Of a stretch of 64,000 nt of DNA, positions 6,899-15,335 are shown piece by piece (positions within the stretch are counted from its first letter, which is position 1; each line of letters opens with the position of its first letter). The position numbers and the translations under genes were made by a program. The notes under the pieces were generated by a model, which did no database searches, was not told where the DNA came from, and saw nothing but the letters and a program-made list of their open reading frames with translations. This DNA is from Nitrospira sp. (lineage in GTDB: Bacteria; Nitrospirota; Nitrospiria; Nitrospirales; Nitrospiraceae), in contig JALDRG010000004.1 of the NCBI GenBank assembly GCA_031315995.1, forward strand, positions 124,001-188,000, read 5' to 3'.

Positions 6899-9529
6899 TT
6901 ACCCTTCCAAGGCCTTCTGGACCAAGCCAAAAACTTTTTCCAGCGCGATTCCAAGTCCTTCGGGATTTTTCCCTCCTGCCTGGGCCATCTCGGGACGTCC
7001 GCCTCCGGTCCCGCCCACTTCAGTCGCCATCTCTTTAATGAGTTCGCCCGCTTTGAGACGACCCACCAAATCTTTGGTCACCACCACCAGCAACGACACC
7101 TTACCGTCATTCGCCGCCCCGAGCGCCACCACTCCGCGACGAAGTTTATCGCGCAGCTGATCGGCCAATGCCCGCATGCCGTTCACGTCGAGTCCGTCCG
7201 TGCGCTGCGCGTGGACCTGCACACCATTGATCTCGCGGACTTGGGCATCACCTGACGAGGTGCTCGCCATCTTGAGCTTGACCTCCGCCAGTTCCCGCTC
7301 CTTTTCCTTCAGTTGTTCGCTCACTTTGCGCGCGCGGGCAACCACTTCGCCCGGCGCCACTTTCAAAAGATCGGACAGTTCACGAACATCCGCTTCCAAT
7401 CGTTTGAGGGAATCCAATGCACCGCTGCCGGTCAGACATTCGATCCGGCGTACACCGGCGGCAACCCCCGACTCAGACACGATCCGGAACAGGCCGATTT
7501 CGCCTGTGCGCCGGCAATGCGTGCCGCCGCACAATTCCTTGCTAAAGGAGTCGATGTGGACCACCCGCACCTGATCGCCATACTTGTCGCCGAAGAATGC
7601 CAACGCTCCGCCCGCCACAGCCTCTTGGACACCCATCACATCGGTTTGCACCGCCTGATCCTGGCGCACCTGCTCGTTCACGATCGACTCAATCTCGTCG
7701 ATGTCGCGTGATGCCAGTGGACGGAAATGCGCGAAGTCGAACCGCAGCCGATTCGGCGCCACCAACGACCCATACTGCTTCACATGTGGCCCTAACAGGT
7801 CGCGCAAGGCCGCATGCACCAAATGGGTCGCCGTATGATTGCGTGCTGCGTCCTGCCTGGTACGGCTGTTCACGGAGAGCTGCAGCCGCTCTCCGTCACG
7901 GATGGAACCGGCCGTCACCACGCCTTTATGCACAATCAACGTCGGCACCGGCCTGGTGGTTTCACGAATCTCGACGCGCCCATCGGTGCCGGTCAGGAAC
8001 CCTTGATCGCCGGCCTGCCCGCCGCCTTCGGCATAGAACGGCGTGACATCCAACACGACTTCGATCTCATCACCTTCAGCGGCTTCTTTCACGATCCGGT
8101 CACCCTTGAGGAGCGCCTGCACGACACCTTCTGAATTCAACTGCTCATACCCGACGAAGGCCGTGGTCGCGACACGAGCGGCCAGCTCACTCAATGCAGG
8201 GCGCGCCGTCTCGCTCTCGAAACCACCCGTCTTTCTGGCGCGCGTCCGCTGATCTTCAATGGCGGCTTCAAATCCGGTTTCGTCGAGCCGGATATCTTGT
8301 TCACGACAGGCTTCCGCAATGAGGTCCATCGGAAAACCATACGTGTCATACAATTTAAAGATATCGGCGCCGGAGAGCATCGTCTGTCCGGACGACCGCA
8401 CCTTGGCGAGCATGTCTGTCAGAATGGGCAACCCTTGATCGAGCGTAGCGATGAACCGTTCTTCCTCACCACGAGTCGCCTCCGCCACCGTGCCGGCCGC
8501 CGGACGCAACTCGTGATAGGCCTCGCCCATGTGATCCACAACCGTCGCCGTCAATTCGTGCAGGAACGGCTCGGTAATGCCCAGCAAACGGCCGTGTCGG
8601 GCCGCCCGTCGAAGGATTCGACGAAGCACATACCCGCGCCCCTCGTTCGACGGCAATACCCCGTCGGCCATCAGAAACGTGATCGCGCGCAGGTGATCCG
8701 CGATGACCCGCATGGAACGGTCGGCCTGCTCCATCGCGCCGTACTGCGCTCCGGCTCTGGTCCCGATCGCCGCCAGGAGCGGCGCGAATAAATCGCTGTC
8801 GTAATTGCTGAGTTTGCCCTGTGCGACCGCCGTCAGCCGTTCCAATCCCATGCCGGTGTCGATACTCGGTTTGGGCAATGGATTCAGGGTTCCCGCATTG
8901 TCGCGATTGAACTGCATAAACACGAGGTTCCAAATCTCGATGACTCGGTCGCCTTCACCATTCGGTGTCGCATCGCCCGGCACCGCCGGCCCCTGATCGA
9001 AATGGAGTTCGGAGCAGGGACCGCAAGGCCCCGTGTCGGCCATCTGCCAGAAATTGTCCTTTTCACCGCAACGCACGATGCGGTTCGGGGACACACCCAT
9101 CTTTCTCCAGAGACGGTCGGCCTCATCATCCTCGCGATAGATCGTGATCCACATCCGCTCTTTCGAGAGCCCCACGACCGATGTCAGAAACTCCCAGCCA
9201 AACCGGATGGCGTCTTCTTTGAAGTAATCACCGAAGGAGAAGTTGCCGAGCATTTCGAAGAAGGTATGGTGCCGCCTCGTGTACCCCACGTTTTCAAGGT
9301 CGTTGTGCTTTCCCCCGGCGCGCAGGCACTTTTGCACGGTCACCGCGCGGTTGTATGCGCGCGTCTCCTCACCCAGGAACACCCGCTTGAATTGATTCAT
9401 GCCGGCGTTCGTAAACAGCAGCGTGGGGTCGGCCTGTGGAATCAAGGGAGCGCTCGGAACCGCCCGATGTCCCTGTTGTTCAAAATACCGGATAAAGGCT
9501 CGCCGCAGATCGTGTACACTTTGGCTCAT
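6899..9529 (-). CDS. alaS: Alanyl-tRNA synthetase
   Basis: 876 residues, the full length for bacterial AlaRS. The class II aminoacylation core starts with FxxxxGHxxxPSAPLIPQADPTLLFTNAGM. It is followed by the tRNA-recognition helices, the editing domain with HTATHLVHAALRDLLG and CGGTHCRRTGEIG (zinc ligands), and a C-terminal DHHA1/C-Ala domain ending in GGTGGGRPEMAQAGG. It charges tRNA-Ala and clears mischarged Ser and Gly. Its ATG overlaps the recX stop by 4 bp, and ruvX starts 4 bp after its stop, so it sits inside the recA-recX-alaS-ruvX-mltG run common in bacteria. Confidence 0.98.
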   Translation of the reverse strand: MSQSVHDLRRAFIRYFEQQGHRAVPSAPLIPQADPTLLFTNAGMNQFKRVFLGEETRAYNRAVTVQKCLRAGGKHNDLENVGYTRRHHTFFEMLGNFSFGDYFKEDAIRFGWEFLTSVVGLSKERMWITIYREDDEADRLWRKMGVSPNRIVRCGEKDNFWQMADTGPCGPCSELHFDQGPAVPGDATPNGEGDRVIEIWNLVFMQFNRDNAGTLNPLPKPSIDTGMGLERLTAVAQGKLSNYDSDLFAPLLAAIGTRAGAQYGAMEQADRSMRVIADHLRAITFLMADGVLPSNEGRGYVLRRILRRAARHGRLLGITEPFLHELTATVVDHMGEAYHELRPAAGTVAEATRGEEERFIATLDQGLPILTDMLAKVRSSGQTMLSGADIFKLYDTYGFPMDLIAEACREQDIRLDETGFEAAIEDQRTRARKTGGFESETARPALSELAARVATTAFVGYEQLNSEGVVQALLKGDRIVKEAAEGDEIEVVLDVTPFYAEGGGQAGDQGFLTGTDGRVEIRETTRPVPTLIVHKGVVTAGSIRDGERLQLSVNSRTRQDAARNHTATHLVHAALRDLLGPHVKQYGSLVAPNRLRFDFAHFRPLASRDIDEIESIVNEQVRQDQAVQTDVMGVQEAVAGGALAFFGDKYGDQVRVVHIDSFSKELCGGTHCRRTGEIGLFRIVSESGVAAGVRRIECLTGSGALDSLKRLEADVRELSDLLKVAPGEVVARARKVSEQLKEKERELAEVKLKMASTSSGDAQVREINGVQVHAQRTDGLDVNGMRALADQLRDKLRRGVVALGAANDGKVSLLVVVTKDLVGRLKAGELIKEMATEVGGTGGGRPEMAQAGGKNPEGLGIALEKVFGLVQKALEG

Positions 9530-10023
9530 AACTCGTCCAACCCCGTCTCCAAATCTACTTGAGTGACTTGCTGAATCGTCTCGTCATCGAACCCGCGCTG
9601 CCGTAGGAACCGAACCCATTGCATCGGACGCGTGCGGGTCGTACGCCCCTCGAGCGCCTGACAGGCCAACTCCTGCGCGGAGATTGAACGATAGGCCTGC
9701 CGTAACGCCCGCTCCGTGACGCTTTCCTCAAAGCCGCGCATGAGCAGCTCTGCCTTGAGCCGCTCGCGGCCCATCGGATGTCGCGACAGTCTCAGCTCCG
9801 CCCAGCGCGTCGCATAGGCCTGATCGTTCAGATACCCCCGGTGCTGCAACTCACGGACAATCACGCGCCCCTGCGTCCGGCTCGCCCCCTTCTCTTGCAC
9901 ATACCGCTCAACCTGAGCCGCGGTCCGATCCGTTCGCGCGAGATATCGGATGGCGAGCGTGAGGTAATCCGGCGTGGATTCCGTGCGCCGTCGTGGCCTG
10001 CGTCCTGTCGGCACTGACACCAC
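9526..10023 (-). CDS. recX: Regulatory protein RecX
   Basis: 165 residues. RecX binds inside the RecA filament groove and limits its growth. The three-helix tandem repeats are visible: AIRYLARTDRTAAQVERYVQ, LQHRGYLNDQAYATRWAELR (the most conserved RecX signature) and a C-terminal FLRQRGFDDETIQQV. A GTG start at 10023 directly abuts the recA stop codon (10024-10026), so recA and recX are tightly coupled. The 3' end overlaps the alaS start by ATGA. Translation may begin at the second GTG, one codon further in. Confidence 0.93.
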   Translation of the reverse strand: MVSVPTGRRPRRRTESTPDYLTLAIRYLARTDRTAAQVERYVQEKGASRTQGRVIVRELQHRGYLNDQAYATRWAELRLSRHPMGRERLKAELLMRGFEESVTERALRQAYRSISAQELACQALEGRTTRTRPMQWVRFLRQRGFDDETIQQVTQVDLETGLDEL

Positions 10024-11136
10024 CTATGTCGTGACCCTGGCGCCATGGCCGCGCTTGTCTTCCTGGCGTCCCTCGGCCTTCCGTTCAGGCTTCTCGTCCT
10101 TGGCCTCTTTGGCATCGACCTTCTTCTCAGTGCCTCGGGAAGGCAGACCGGCCAGGTCACGCACCTTGCCCTCGATCTCGTTCGCGATGGCGGGATTCGC
10201 CTTGAGAAAATCGCGGACCGCCTCACGCCCCTGTCCCAATCGCTCCCCTTTATAGGAGTACCAGGCGCCGGCCTTCTCGACCACGCGCTTCTCCACCCCG
10301 GTATCGACCAACTCACCGGTTTTCGAAATACCTTCGGCAAACATGATATCGAACTCCGCCTGCTTGAACGGCGGCGCCATCTTGTTCTTCACGACCTTGA
10401 CCCGAACACGACTACCGGTCACATCCTGACCATCCTTGATCGATTCAATCCGGCGTATATCGAGGCGCACCGAGGAGTAAAACTTCAGTGCATTGCCGCC
10501 CGTCGTGGTTTCGGGGTTGCCGAACATCACGCCGATCTTCATGCGGATCTGGTTGATGAAGATCAGGGTGGTCTGCGACTTGGAGATCGCGGCGGTCAGT
10601 TTGCGGAGCGCCTGCGACATCAACCGCGCCTGCAACCCCATATGCGCATCGCCCATTTCGCCTTCAATTTCCGCTCGCGGCACCAAGGCCGCCACGGAGT
10701 CGACCACAATCACATCGATCGCGCCGCTACGCACCAGGGTTTCGGCAATTTCGAGCGCCTGCTCGCCGGTATCCGGCTGCGAGACCAGCAAATCATCCGT
10801 CTGAACACCCAGCTTTTTGGCATACGTCAGATCAAGCGCATGTTCCGCATCGATGAAGGCCGCCACCCCGCCCGCTTTTTGCGCCTCGGCGATCGCATGC
10901 AGGGTCAGCGTCGTTTTCCCGGAAGACTCCGGTCCGAAGATCTCGATCACGCGTCCGCGCGGAAATCCGCCCACACCGAGCGCAATATCCAGCCCCATCG
11001 AACCGCTTGAAATCGCCGGCACATCGGCCGGACGCTCGGCGGCGCCGAGCTTCATCACCGCGCCCTTGCCGTATTGCTTTTCGATCTGAGCCAGGGCCAG
11101 GTCCAACGCGCGCTTTTTGTCGTCTTTTTCAGTCAT
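10024..11136 (-). CDS. recA: RecA recombinase
   Basis: 370 residues. The Walker A box is [10 protein letters not shown], the core has the expected loop motifs (for example [23 protein letters not shown] and [17 protein letters not shown]), and the C-terminus is a charged Lys/Glu-rich tail. RecA forms filaments on single-stranded DNA for strand exchange and triggers LexA self-cleavage. A strong ribosome site (AGAAGGAG) sits 8 bp before the ATG. Upstream there is a TATAAT -10 on the minus strand at 11275-11280, but no clear CTGT-N8-ACAG or GAAC-N4-GTTC operator, so SOS control is not evident from this sequence. Confidence 0.98.
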   Translation of the reverse strand: MTEKDDKKRALDLALAQIEKQYGKGAVMKLGAAERPADVPAISSGSMGLDIALGVGGFPRGRVIEIFGPESSGKTTLTLHAIAEAQKAGGVAAFIDAEHALDLTYAKKLGVQTDDLLVSQPDTGEQALEIAETLVRSGAIDVIVVDSVAALVPRAEIEGEMGDAHMGLQARLMSQALRKLTAAISKSQTTLIFINQIRMKIGVMFGNPETTTGGNALKFYSSVRLDIRRIESIKDGQDVTGSRVRVKVVKNKMAPPFKQAEFDIMFAEGISKTGELVDTGVEKRVVEKAGAWYSYKGERLGQGREAVRDFLKANPAIANEIEGKVRDLAGLPSRGTEKKVDAKEAKDEKPERKAEGRQEDKRGHGARVTT

Positions 11137-11274
11137 TCCAAACTCCTTCTAGAAGCATGACTCGTGAACCGTCCCTCGTCTCGAACGCCGTGGGAGACAA
11201 CGCACCAGCCGGCGTTGAGTTGACTGAACCTGCACTGGATCGGACCCAGCCCATCAACAAGGAATGAATTGCGG

Positions 11275-11303
11275 ATTATACCGGAGTCGGAAGGTAGAAA
11301 CCT
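11275..11303 (-). promoter_or_regulatory. Possible recA promoter
   Basis: A perfect TATAAT on the minus strand at 11275-11280 lies about 140 bp upstream of the recA start. The hexamer 17 bp before it (AGGTTT, 11298-11303) is a poor -35, so an activator or an extended contact would be needed. No LexA operator of the usual kinds was seen between it and recA. Confidence 0.4.
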
Positions 11304-11346
11304 AGCCCATCGCGGCACAGGATACGACGAGATCTGTCGACGCGGG

Positions 11347-11730
11347 TTAGTGCTCCTGATCGGATAAGCCTGGTGTGGAAGCGCTACTCTGGCGATGCTT
11401 CAACCACTCGATGAGTTCAGTCAGTAACGTACGATTGAGACGTTGTTGCGTTTCGACGGGCAAGCGGACAAACTCCACGCCAAACTGGTGGCCCTGCACC
11501 CATTTGATCGTACCCATGTCGATGGGGAGCGCCGGCGGTTGATGGTTGAGCAAGACACTCACACGCACCTCACTGCCGCAGAGAACCTCCCGATCACACG
11601 TGACGGAACAGCCCGTCAGCGACAGGTTGGTCAAGACACCTTCGCCGACAAAGGGAGCCCCACCGAAAATGACCGGATACTGGAGCGGAAACCGGTAGTA
11701 GGTTCGAATATACTGCCGAGGCGCCATCAT
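11347..11730 (-). CDS. PilZ-domain protein
   Basis: 127 residues from the ATG at 11730, chosen because AGGGAGGTTG sits immediately before it; a longer reading to 11895 adds a low-complexity leader without such a site. A PilZ barrel is visible: a YYRFPLQYPVIFGG strand pair (R plus a basic lead-in), then GVLTNLSLTGCSVTC, the N-x-S-x-x-G loop that contacts cyclic di-GMP, and GTIKWVQGHQFGVEFVRLP at the end. The first arginine of the RxxxR loop is in QYIRTYYR, so binding of cyclic di-GMP is plausible. It is divergent from the lipoprotein gene at 11907. Confidence 0.8.
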   Translation of the reverse strand: MMAPRQYIRTYYRFPLQYPVIFGGAPFVGEGVLTNLSLTGCSVTCDREVLCGSEVRVSVLLNHQPPALPIDMGTIKWVQGHQFGVEFVRLPVETQQRLNRTLLTELIEWLKHRQSSASTPGLSDQEH

Positions 11731-11906
11731 CAACCTCCCTGTCGGCGGATGGTACCCAGGCCGGCCCTGCGACCGATATCCTACCGTGGGAAGGTGAGGC
11801 GACAATTCGACCCTTGAGTCTCCTTGTTTTGCCTGGGAGATCTGAGTAGGCTTCAGCCGAATGCCGGAATGAGAATGTCGCATTCGCTGGGACAAGAAAG
11901 GGCTGT

Positions 11907-12413
11907 ATGCGCAGGTATCTACACATTGTGATCTGGGTCACCGCTGCCCTGATGCTGCAGGGGTGTGTCGGCTTCGGAGCCTGGACGCTCGGCAGCCGTA
12001 TCGAATCGAGCGACCACCCGAACATCGCTCAGACCAGAGGCGGGCTCGACGTCCACAAAGTACCAATCGACACGAGTCTCAAGACAGCCGCTGAGTTACG
12101 CGCGACGTGGGGTGAGCCGGATCGGATAGAACCACGGGAGCTCGGCAAGGAGGAATGGATGTACAAAACGAACGGCTTACGGTGGTCCGGCCTGGTCCTG
12201 TATGTCGTCGTCATTCCCCTGCCCGCGATGATTCCGGTCGGATCACAGTACGTATCCTTTCTCGTTCACGGCGAACACATCGAACGCGCCACTCGTGCCG
12301 ATTGGGCGTTCAAGGCCGGAGCCTACTGCGGCTTCTTCGGCATGATGTACGGTGGCCTGGGCTGTGGAACCGGGACCTTTGCGGAGAACCGGGCCCAGGC
12401 GAGTGGTTCGTAG
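11907..12413 (+). CDS. Lipoprotein of unknown function
   Basis: 168 residues. The signal peptide ends in a lipobox ALMLQGC (Cys20), so the protein is probably lipidated and anchored in an envelope membrane. The mature part contains a region TSLKTAAELRATWGEPDRIEP that resembles the opening of BamE/OmlA-like or SmpA-type domains (small domains that begin with a G-x-P turn), but the match is weak. A later hydrophobic patch VLYVVVIPLPAMIPVG and a Gly/Cys-rich end GFFGMMYGGLGCGTG follow. AAAGGGCTGT precedes the ATG. No operon partner; it converges with the truncated protease gene at 12446. Confidence 0.75.
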   Translation: MRRYLHIVIWVTAALMLQGCVGFGAWTLGSRIESSDHPNIAQTRGGLDVHKVPIDTSLKTAAELRATWGEPDRIEPRELGKEEWMYKTNGLRWSGLVLYVVVIPLPAMIPVGSQYVSFLVHGEHIERATRADWAFKAGAYCGFFGMMYGGLGCGTGTFAENRAQASGS

Positions 12414-12445
12414 GCGCCCCCCTATGTCGGCAGACCATAGTGAGC

Positions 12446-12766
12446 TCACTCATCGTAACGCTTGGCGATTTCGTACAACATGCGGGCGCTGACCTGGTCG
12501 AATTTTGACGAGCGCCGTAACGTTCCCTGCAGCGTACGGCGCGCACGCAGACTCACGTTGATCACCGTGGCCAAGGCAAATCCGACACAGGCCCCTTCCT
12601 GTCCCTGATCGAGGACAGGGATTCCAATGGGGGGACGCTTCTCGTGCGGCAACAGCGTGAGGCTCGGTTGAAAAATATAATCCCGCGCATCGGAATCATC
12701 CGCGCGCACGTCGAGCGTACGCAGCCGAGATCCTTTCGCAGCTCGAGCAAATTTCACGACTGGCAT
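12446..12766 (-). pseudogene. Truncated papain-like (C1 family) cysteine protease
   Basis: The reading frame gives 106 residues and ends right after VSARMLYEIAKRYDE. The central segment GIPVLDQGQEGACVGFALAT carries the oxyanion Gln (Q54) and the catalytic Cys (C60) of the C1A family. Intact members continue for another 150 to 250 residues that supply the His and Asn. Here the frame stops and only 32 bp separate it from the next gene, so the C-terminal half is gone rather than shifted. The start (12766) has a good AAGGAGGGAG site, so it is still likely translated. An inactive remnant or a short regulatory product are both possible. Confidence 0.6.
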
Positions 12767-13294
12767 CGGTGCTCCCTCCTTCACACGGTTGGGCGACTGC
12801 AGTAGTGAGACGGCTGAGATTGGCATCGGTCAGGAGGACTCGCCGCAAGGGATTCCGTGAATCTCAGTTCACTATTGGTACAATTCGACCCGACGGATGA
12901 AAAACTGATCCCACACAGGCGCCAGAAGGAAGACGAAAGAACCGTTCACGGCTTGTTTGGACCCACTTCCGGCACCACCACGCGCTCGCCCGCAAGGCGG
13001 AAGATTATCCGGTCAGAAAGGAGAGGTCAAGAAACCATTTAGCTTGAAATACGTGTGTGGCATTCCATTTTTCGATCATCCCATGCGGGCCGACACATCA
13101 CCCTGCGCCCACGGATTCGAGAAAGAGAGGAGAGCGAATGTTGCGGAGGGTGCGACGCGATTGCGCCGCTGGGAGAAGGGCGTCCGTCATTGGGAGCAGG
13201 TGCACAGCGACGACGGGTATGAGGGGGCGGAGGACACGTCTCACGTCGTTGACACTGGAGCGCCTACCCATCGGCACTCGCCGTACACCAACAC
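12767..13294. other. Intergenic stretch with no supported gene
   Basis: About 530 bp. Short frames exist on both strands but lack family resemblance. One, starting at 13138 after AGAGGAGAGCGA, has a fair ribosome site but encodes an arginine-rich sequence more like a shifted frame. I see no RNA gene here. Confidence 0.5.
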
Positions 13295-13480
13295 TTACGC
13301 GATCGGTGGGGGTCGCCGACCGATAAAAAAACTGACCAAATATGCGAGAAAAAAGAGGACGAACAGCACGTACGACAAACCGGTAGCAGTGCCTGCGATT
13401 CCGGACAATGCCAGCACCACCGCCACCAGCGCGAGGAACAGAAAGACCCAGGACCAATAGACTAAGCCAGGTCGACGCAT
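13295..13480 (-). CDS. DUF1328 (UPF0391) small membrane protein
   Basis: 61 residues, the normal size of the family. Two membrane segments, VYWSWVFLFLALVAVVLALS and LSYVLFVLFFLAYLVSFFIG, flank the signature SGIAGTATG. These small inner-membrane proteins are often found in general-stress gene sets in proteobacteria, but their role is not known. The ATG at 13480 is preceded by AAAGGATCTC. The frame stays open for another 270 bp upstream, but that part is low-complexity and poorly supported. Its neighbours (PRC-barrel/SmbP, BON, SOD, NhaA) fit a stress context. Confidence 0.85.
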   Translation of the reverse strand: MRRPGLVYWSWVFLFLALVAVVLALSGIAGTATGLSYVLFVLFFLAYLVSFFIGRRPPPIA

Positions 13481-13789
13481 GAGATCCTTTCCGGAACCGA
13501 TTCCATACCGCATGATTCGCCCCTGACGGCCCGCCAGTTGCCTGTGCGGAACCAACGACGTCGATACAGTCGCTCCATCCACGCACGCACTCACAGTCCG
13601 ACGAGAGCCATCTCGCCTGATGATCTTCTTCGGTTCCTTGCCTTCCGTTCGGCGAACCGGACGCGGGATGAGCGTTGGATTCCCGCTTGGAGGCGCTTGA
13701 GAGGCCCTTGTCGGAGGGAACATCCGCTGGACGTCCCCACCGACAAGACACACATCTCGTTGCGGCCGACCAGGCGGCGGTCGAGCAGC
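13481..13789. other. Intergenic stretch, nothing recognised
   Basis: About 310 bp between the DUF1328 gene and the PRC-barrel gene, both on the minus strand. It must hold the promoter of the DUF1328 gene. No hairpin with a U-tract and no coding frame of note was found. Confidence 0.5.
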
Positions 13790-14599
13790 CTAGTTGGGAA
13801 GCTGAAGGTCCGCTGCCTGCGAGAGTCGCATGATGGCATGCCGGACGTGTTCAGTCGCATCCGCCGTCTGTTTCTTTCCGCCATGTTCTATGGCTTCGCC
13901 CAATTCGTACACACCTTCGTTCAAGTAATCATTGAGGCCAGCCGCTTGAGCATGCTTGGCCTTGGAGAGTGCCTGTTCCGCATGTCCCACGAGCGCCTTC
14001 GCATCCCCGTGTTCTCCCGCATCAACAGCTTTTCTCGCATGGGTGAGCGCCTCACTCACGGTCGGCTTAATTTTCTCGGCGGTAGCCGCGGTCATGTCAC
14101 CTGCTGTTCCCTTCATGTGCGCCGTCCTCGACGAATGACTGCCCGTTGAGGTCGAACTCGTCTTGTCCGTACCCGCCTTTGGAGCGGGAATGTCATAGAA
14201 TTCATAAATCACCACATGAGTCGCAGGGTCGGCAAAGTTCGGCCATTGGCTCTTGTCGAAACCGGGCGCTTCTTCCAGCTTCTTCTTTTTGACATCCAGC
14301 ACGAAGTGGTGCCGATCATCACTGAGCAGCATGGCTTCCCATGGAACAGCAAAATACTTATCACCAAGACCCATGAAACCGCCGTATGACAAGACGGCAT
14401 AGACAATGCGTCCGCTGGTCTCATCCACGGCCAAGTCCTCAATGTGGCCGATCTCTTTTGCGGCTAGGTTATACACCGGCTTCCCAATGATCTTTGTACC
14501 CTTGACGATATCCGAGCTTGATCCGTCCGCCCAGACCGAGCCGACGAGGGCCAAAGAGATTGCAGCCATTAACAGTCCTATGCGGTTCACGCTTTTCAT
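13790..14599 (-). CDS. Exported PRC-barrel protein fused to an SmbP-like metal-binding domain
   Basis: 269 residues. Signal peptide 1-24 (ISLALVGSVWA). A PRC-barrel domain covers about 30-115 (GKPVYNLAAKEIGHIEDLAVD, then IVYAVLSYGGFMGLGDKYFAVPWEAM). A Ser/Thr/Lys-rich linker (140-178) leads to a helical region 180-263 with repeated xALxHAxxAVxxGxxxxA units (EALTHARKAVDAGEHGDA, EGVYELGEAIEHGG, ATEHVRHAIMRLSQ). That region resembles SmbP, a small copper-binding protein described from Nitrosomonas europaea. Histidine content is lower than in SmbP, so metal binding is only possible. GGAGGATC precedes the ATG. PRC-barrels of this type are exported stress-related proteins of unclear role. Confidence 0.8.
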   Translation of the reverse strand: MKSVNRIGLLMAAISLALVGSVWADGSSSDIVKGTKIIGKPVYNLAAKEIGHIEDLAVDETSGRIVYAVLSYGGFMGLGDKYFAVPWEAMLLSDDRHHFVLDVKKKKLEEAPGFDKSQWPNFADPATHVVIYEFYDIPAPKAGTDKTSSTSTGSHSSRTAHMKGTAGDMTAATAEKIKPTVSEALTHARKAVDAGEHGDAKALVGHAEQALSKAKHAQAAGLNDYLNEGVYELGEAIEHGGKKQTADATEHVRHAIMRLSQAADLQLPN

Positions 14600-14641
14600 G
14601 TTATTGATCCTCCTTCATCGATTCCGTTCTTCCTATTAAGA

Positions 14642-14893
14642 CTATCCCCTCTCTCCCCGATTCTGTTCCCCGTCATAGGGTCCTTCACTCGGCTGCTCGC
14701 CCTCCTGATAGAATCGGTCCCGACCGCGCTGATGCTGTGCGCGATCACGCATGATCCGGGAATCGGTTTCTTCACGATACCGGTCACCTGACCGGGATGG
14801 CCTGTTGGCATCATCGGGATAGTAGAAGTCATCGGTATAGTAGCGCGATGTCCCCCCGCGCTCTCCTCGGGCCTGGCCGCTTCGGCCCTGCAA
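14642..14893 (-). CDS. Possible hydrophilic Arg/Asp/Tyr-rich protein
   Basis: 83 residues from a TTG at 14893; no ATG or GTG start precedes it in this frame, which stays open to about 15000. The product is rich in R, D, G, Q and Y (SRYYTDDFYYPDDANRPSRS, then DRYREETDSRIMRDRAQHQR) and has no hydrophobic segment, so it looks like a disordered protein. Another frame across the same region is also open and reaches the start of the PRC-barrel gene. Third-position composition does not settle which is real. Of unknown function and uncertain existence. Confidence 0.3.
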   Translation of the reverse strand: MQGRSGQARGERGGTSRYYTDDFYYPDDANRPSRSGDRYREETDSRIMRDRAQHQRGRDRFYQEGEQPSEGPYDGEQNRGERG

Positions 14894-15335
14894 GACCTGG
14901 GCGTCCCTCCGCCGGTCGCGGCTCTGGCGCCGATCCGAATTCGATTCGCCAGTGATGTCCGCTCTGTCGCCTCCATGTATCCGAACATACCGTTACCAAT
15001 CCTGCAGGAGAACTGGACACGTCCCTAGCGAAATGTCGCCGCAGCTTTGGTCCGGGCTCTGTCAGTGAACCATGGCTGGACAATCTAAGCGGCCTAATAC
15101 CAGCACAGTAGCGGCGAATGTCGTTGTCAGGCGGCATCGGTACAGGGGCGACAGCCGCTCCTGTGAGGGAAAGCCGGTGGCGGCAGACCCGCGATTGTCG
15201 GCCCTCGACGGCTGGTTCTGGGGGATCTCCTAGTAGCGATCTGAGAGGGAACGTTCCACACTCAGTACTGAAGGCGAAAGATTTCCAGGGAAGAGTCAGT
15301 GAGTTTCGAAGATGCTAGAAATAGGAGGGCAGAAG
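14894..15335. other. Intergenic stretch upstream of the lipoprotein gene
   Basis: About 440 bp with no convincing gene. It holds the promoter region of the lipoprotein gene at 15336 and the near-palindromic site at 15218-15233. No tRNA or other RNA gene was found in it. Confidence 0.5.
15218..15233 (+). promoter_or_regulatory. Near-palindromic site CTGGGGGATCTCCTAG
   Basis: The 13-bp core GGGGATCTCCTAG occurs here and again at 17969-17981. The centre (GATC) is palindromic and the arms are complementary apart from two positions. It lies about 105 bp before the lipoprotein start. The form, two facing 7-8 bp half-sites without a gap, is typical of a dimeric regulator. Which regulator is unknown. 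Confidence 0.35.

Noticed and set aside
11137..11346. Possible LexA box upstream of recA (GTTC repeats)
   Set aside because: The two GTTC copies are 13 bp apart instead of 7, and no CTGT-N8-ACAG or GAAC-N4-GTTC is present.
13138..13326. Short Arg-rich plus-strand frame with a fair ribosome site (AGAGGAGAGCGA)
   Set aside because: Composition is typical of a shifted frame in GC-rich DNA, with no hydrophobic core or known family.
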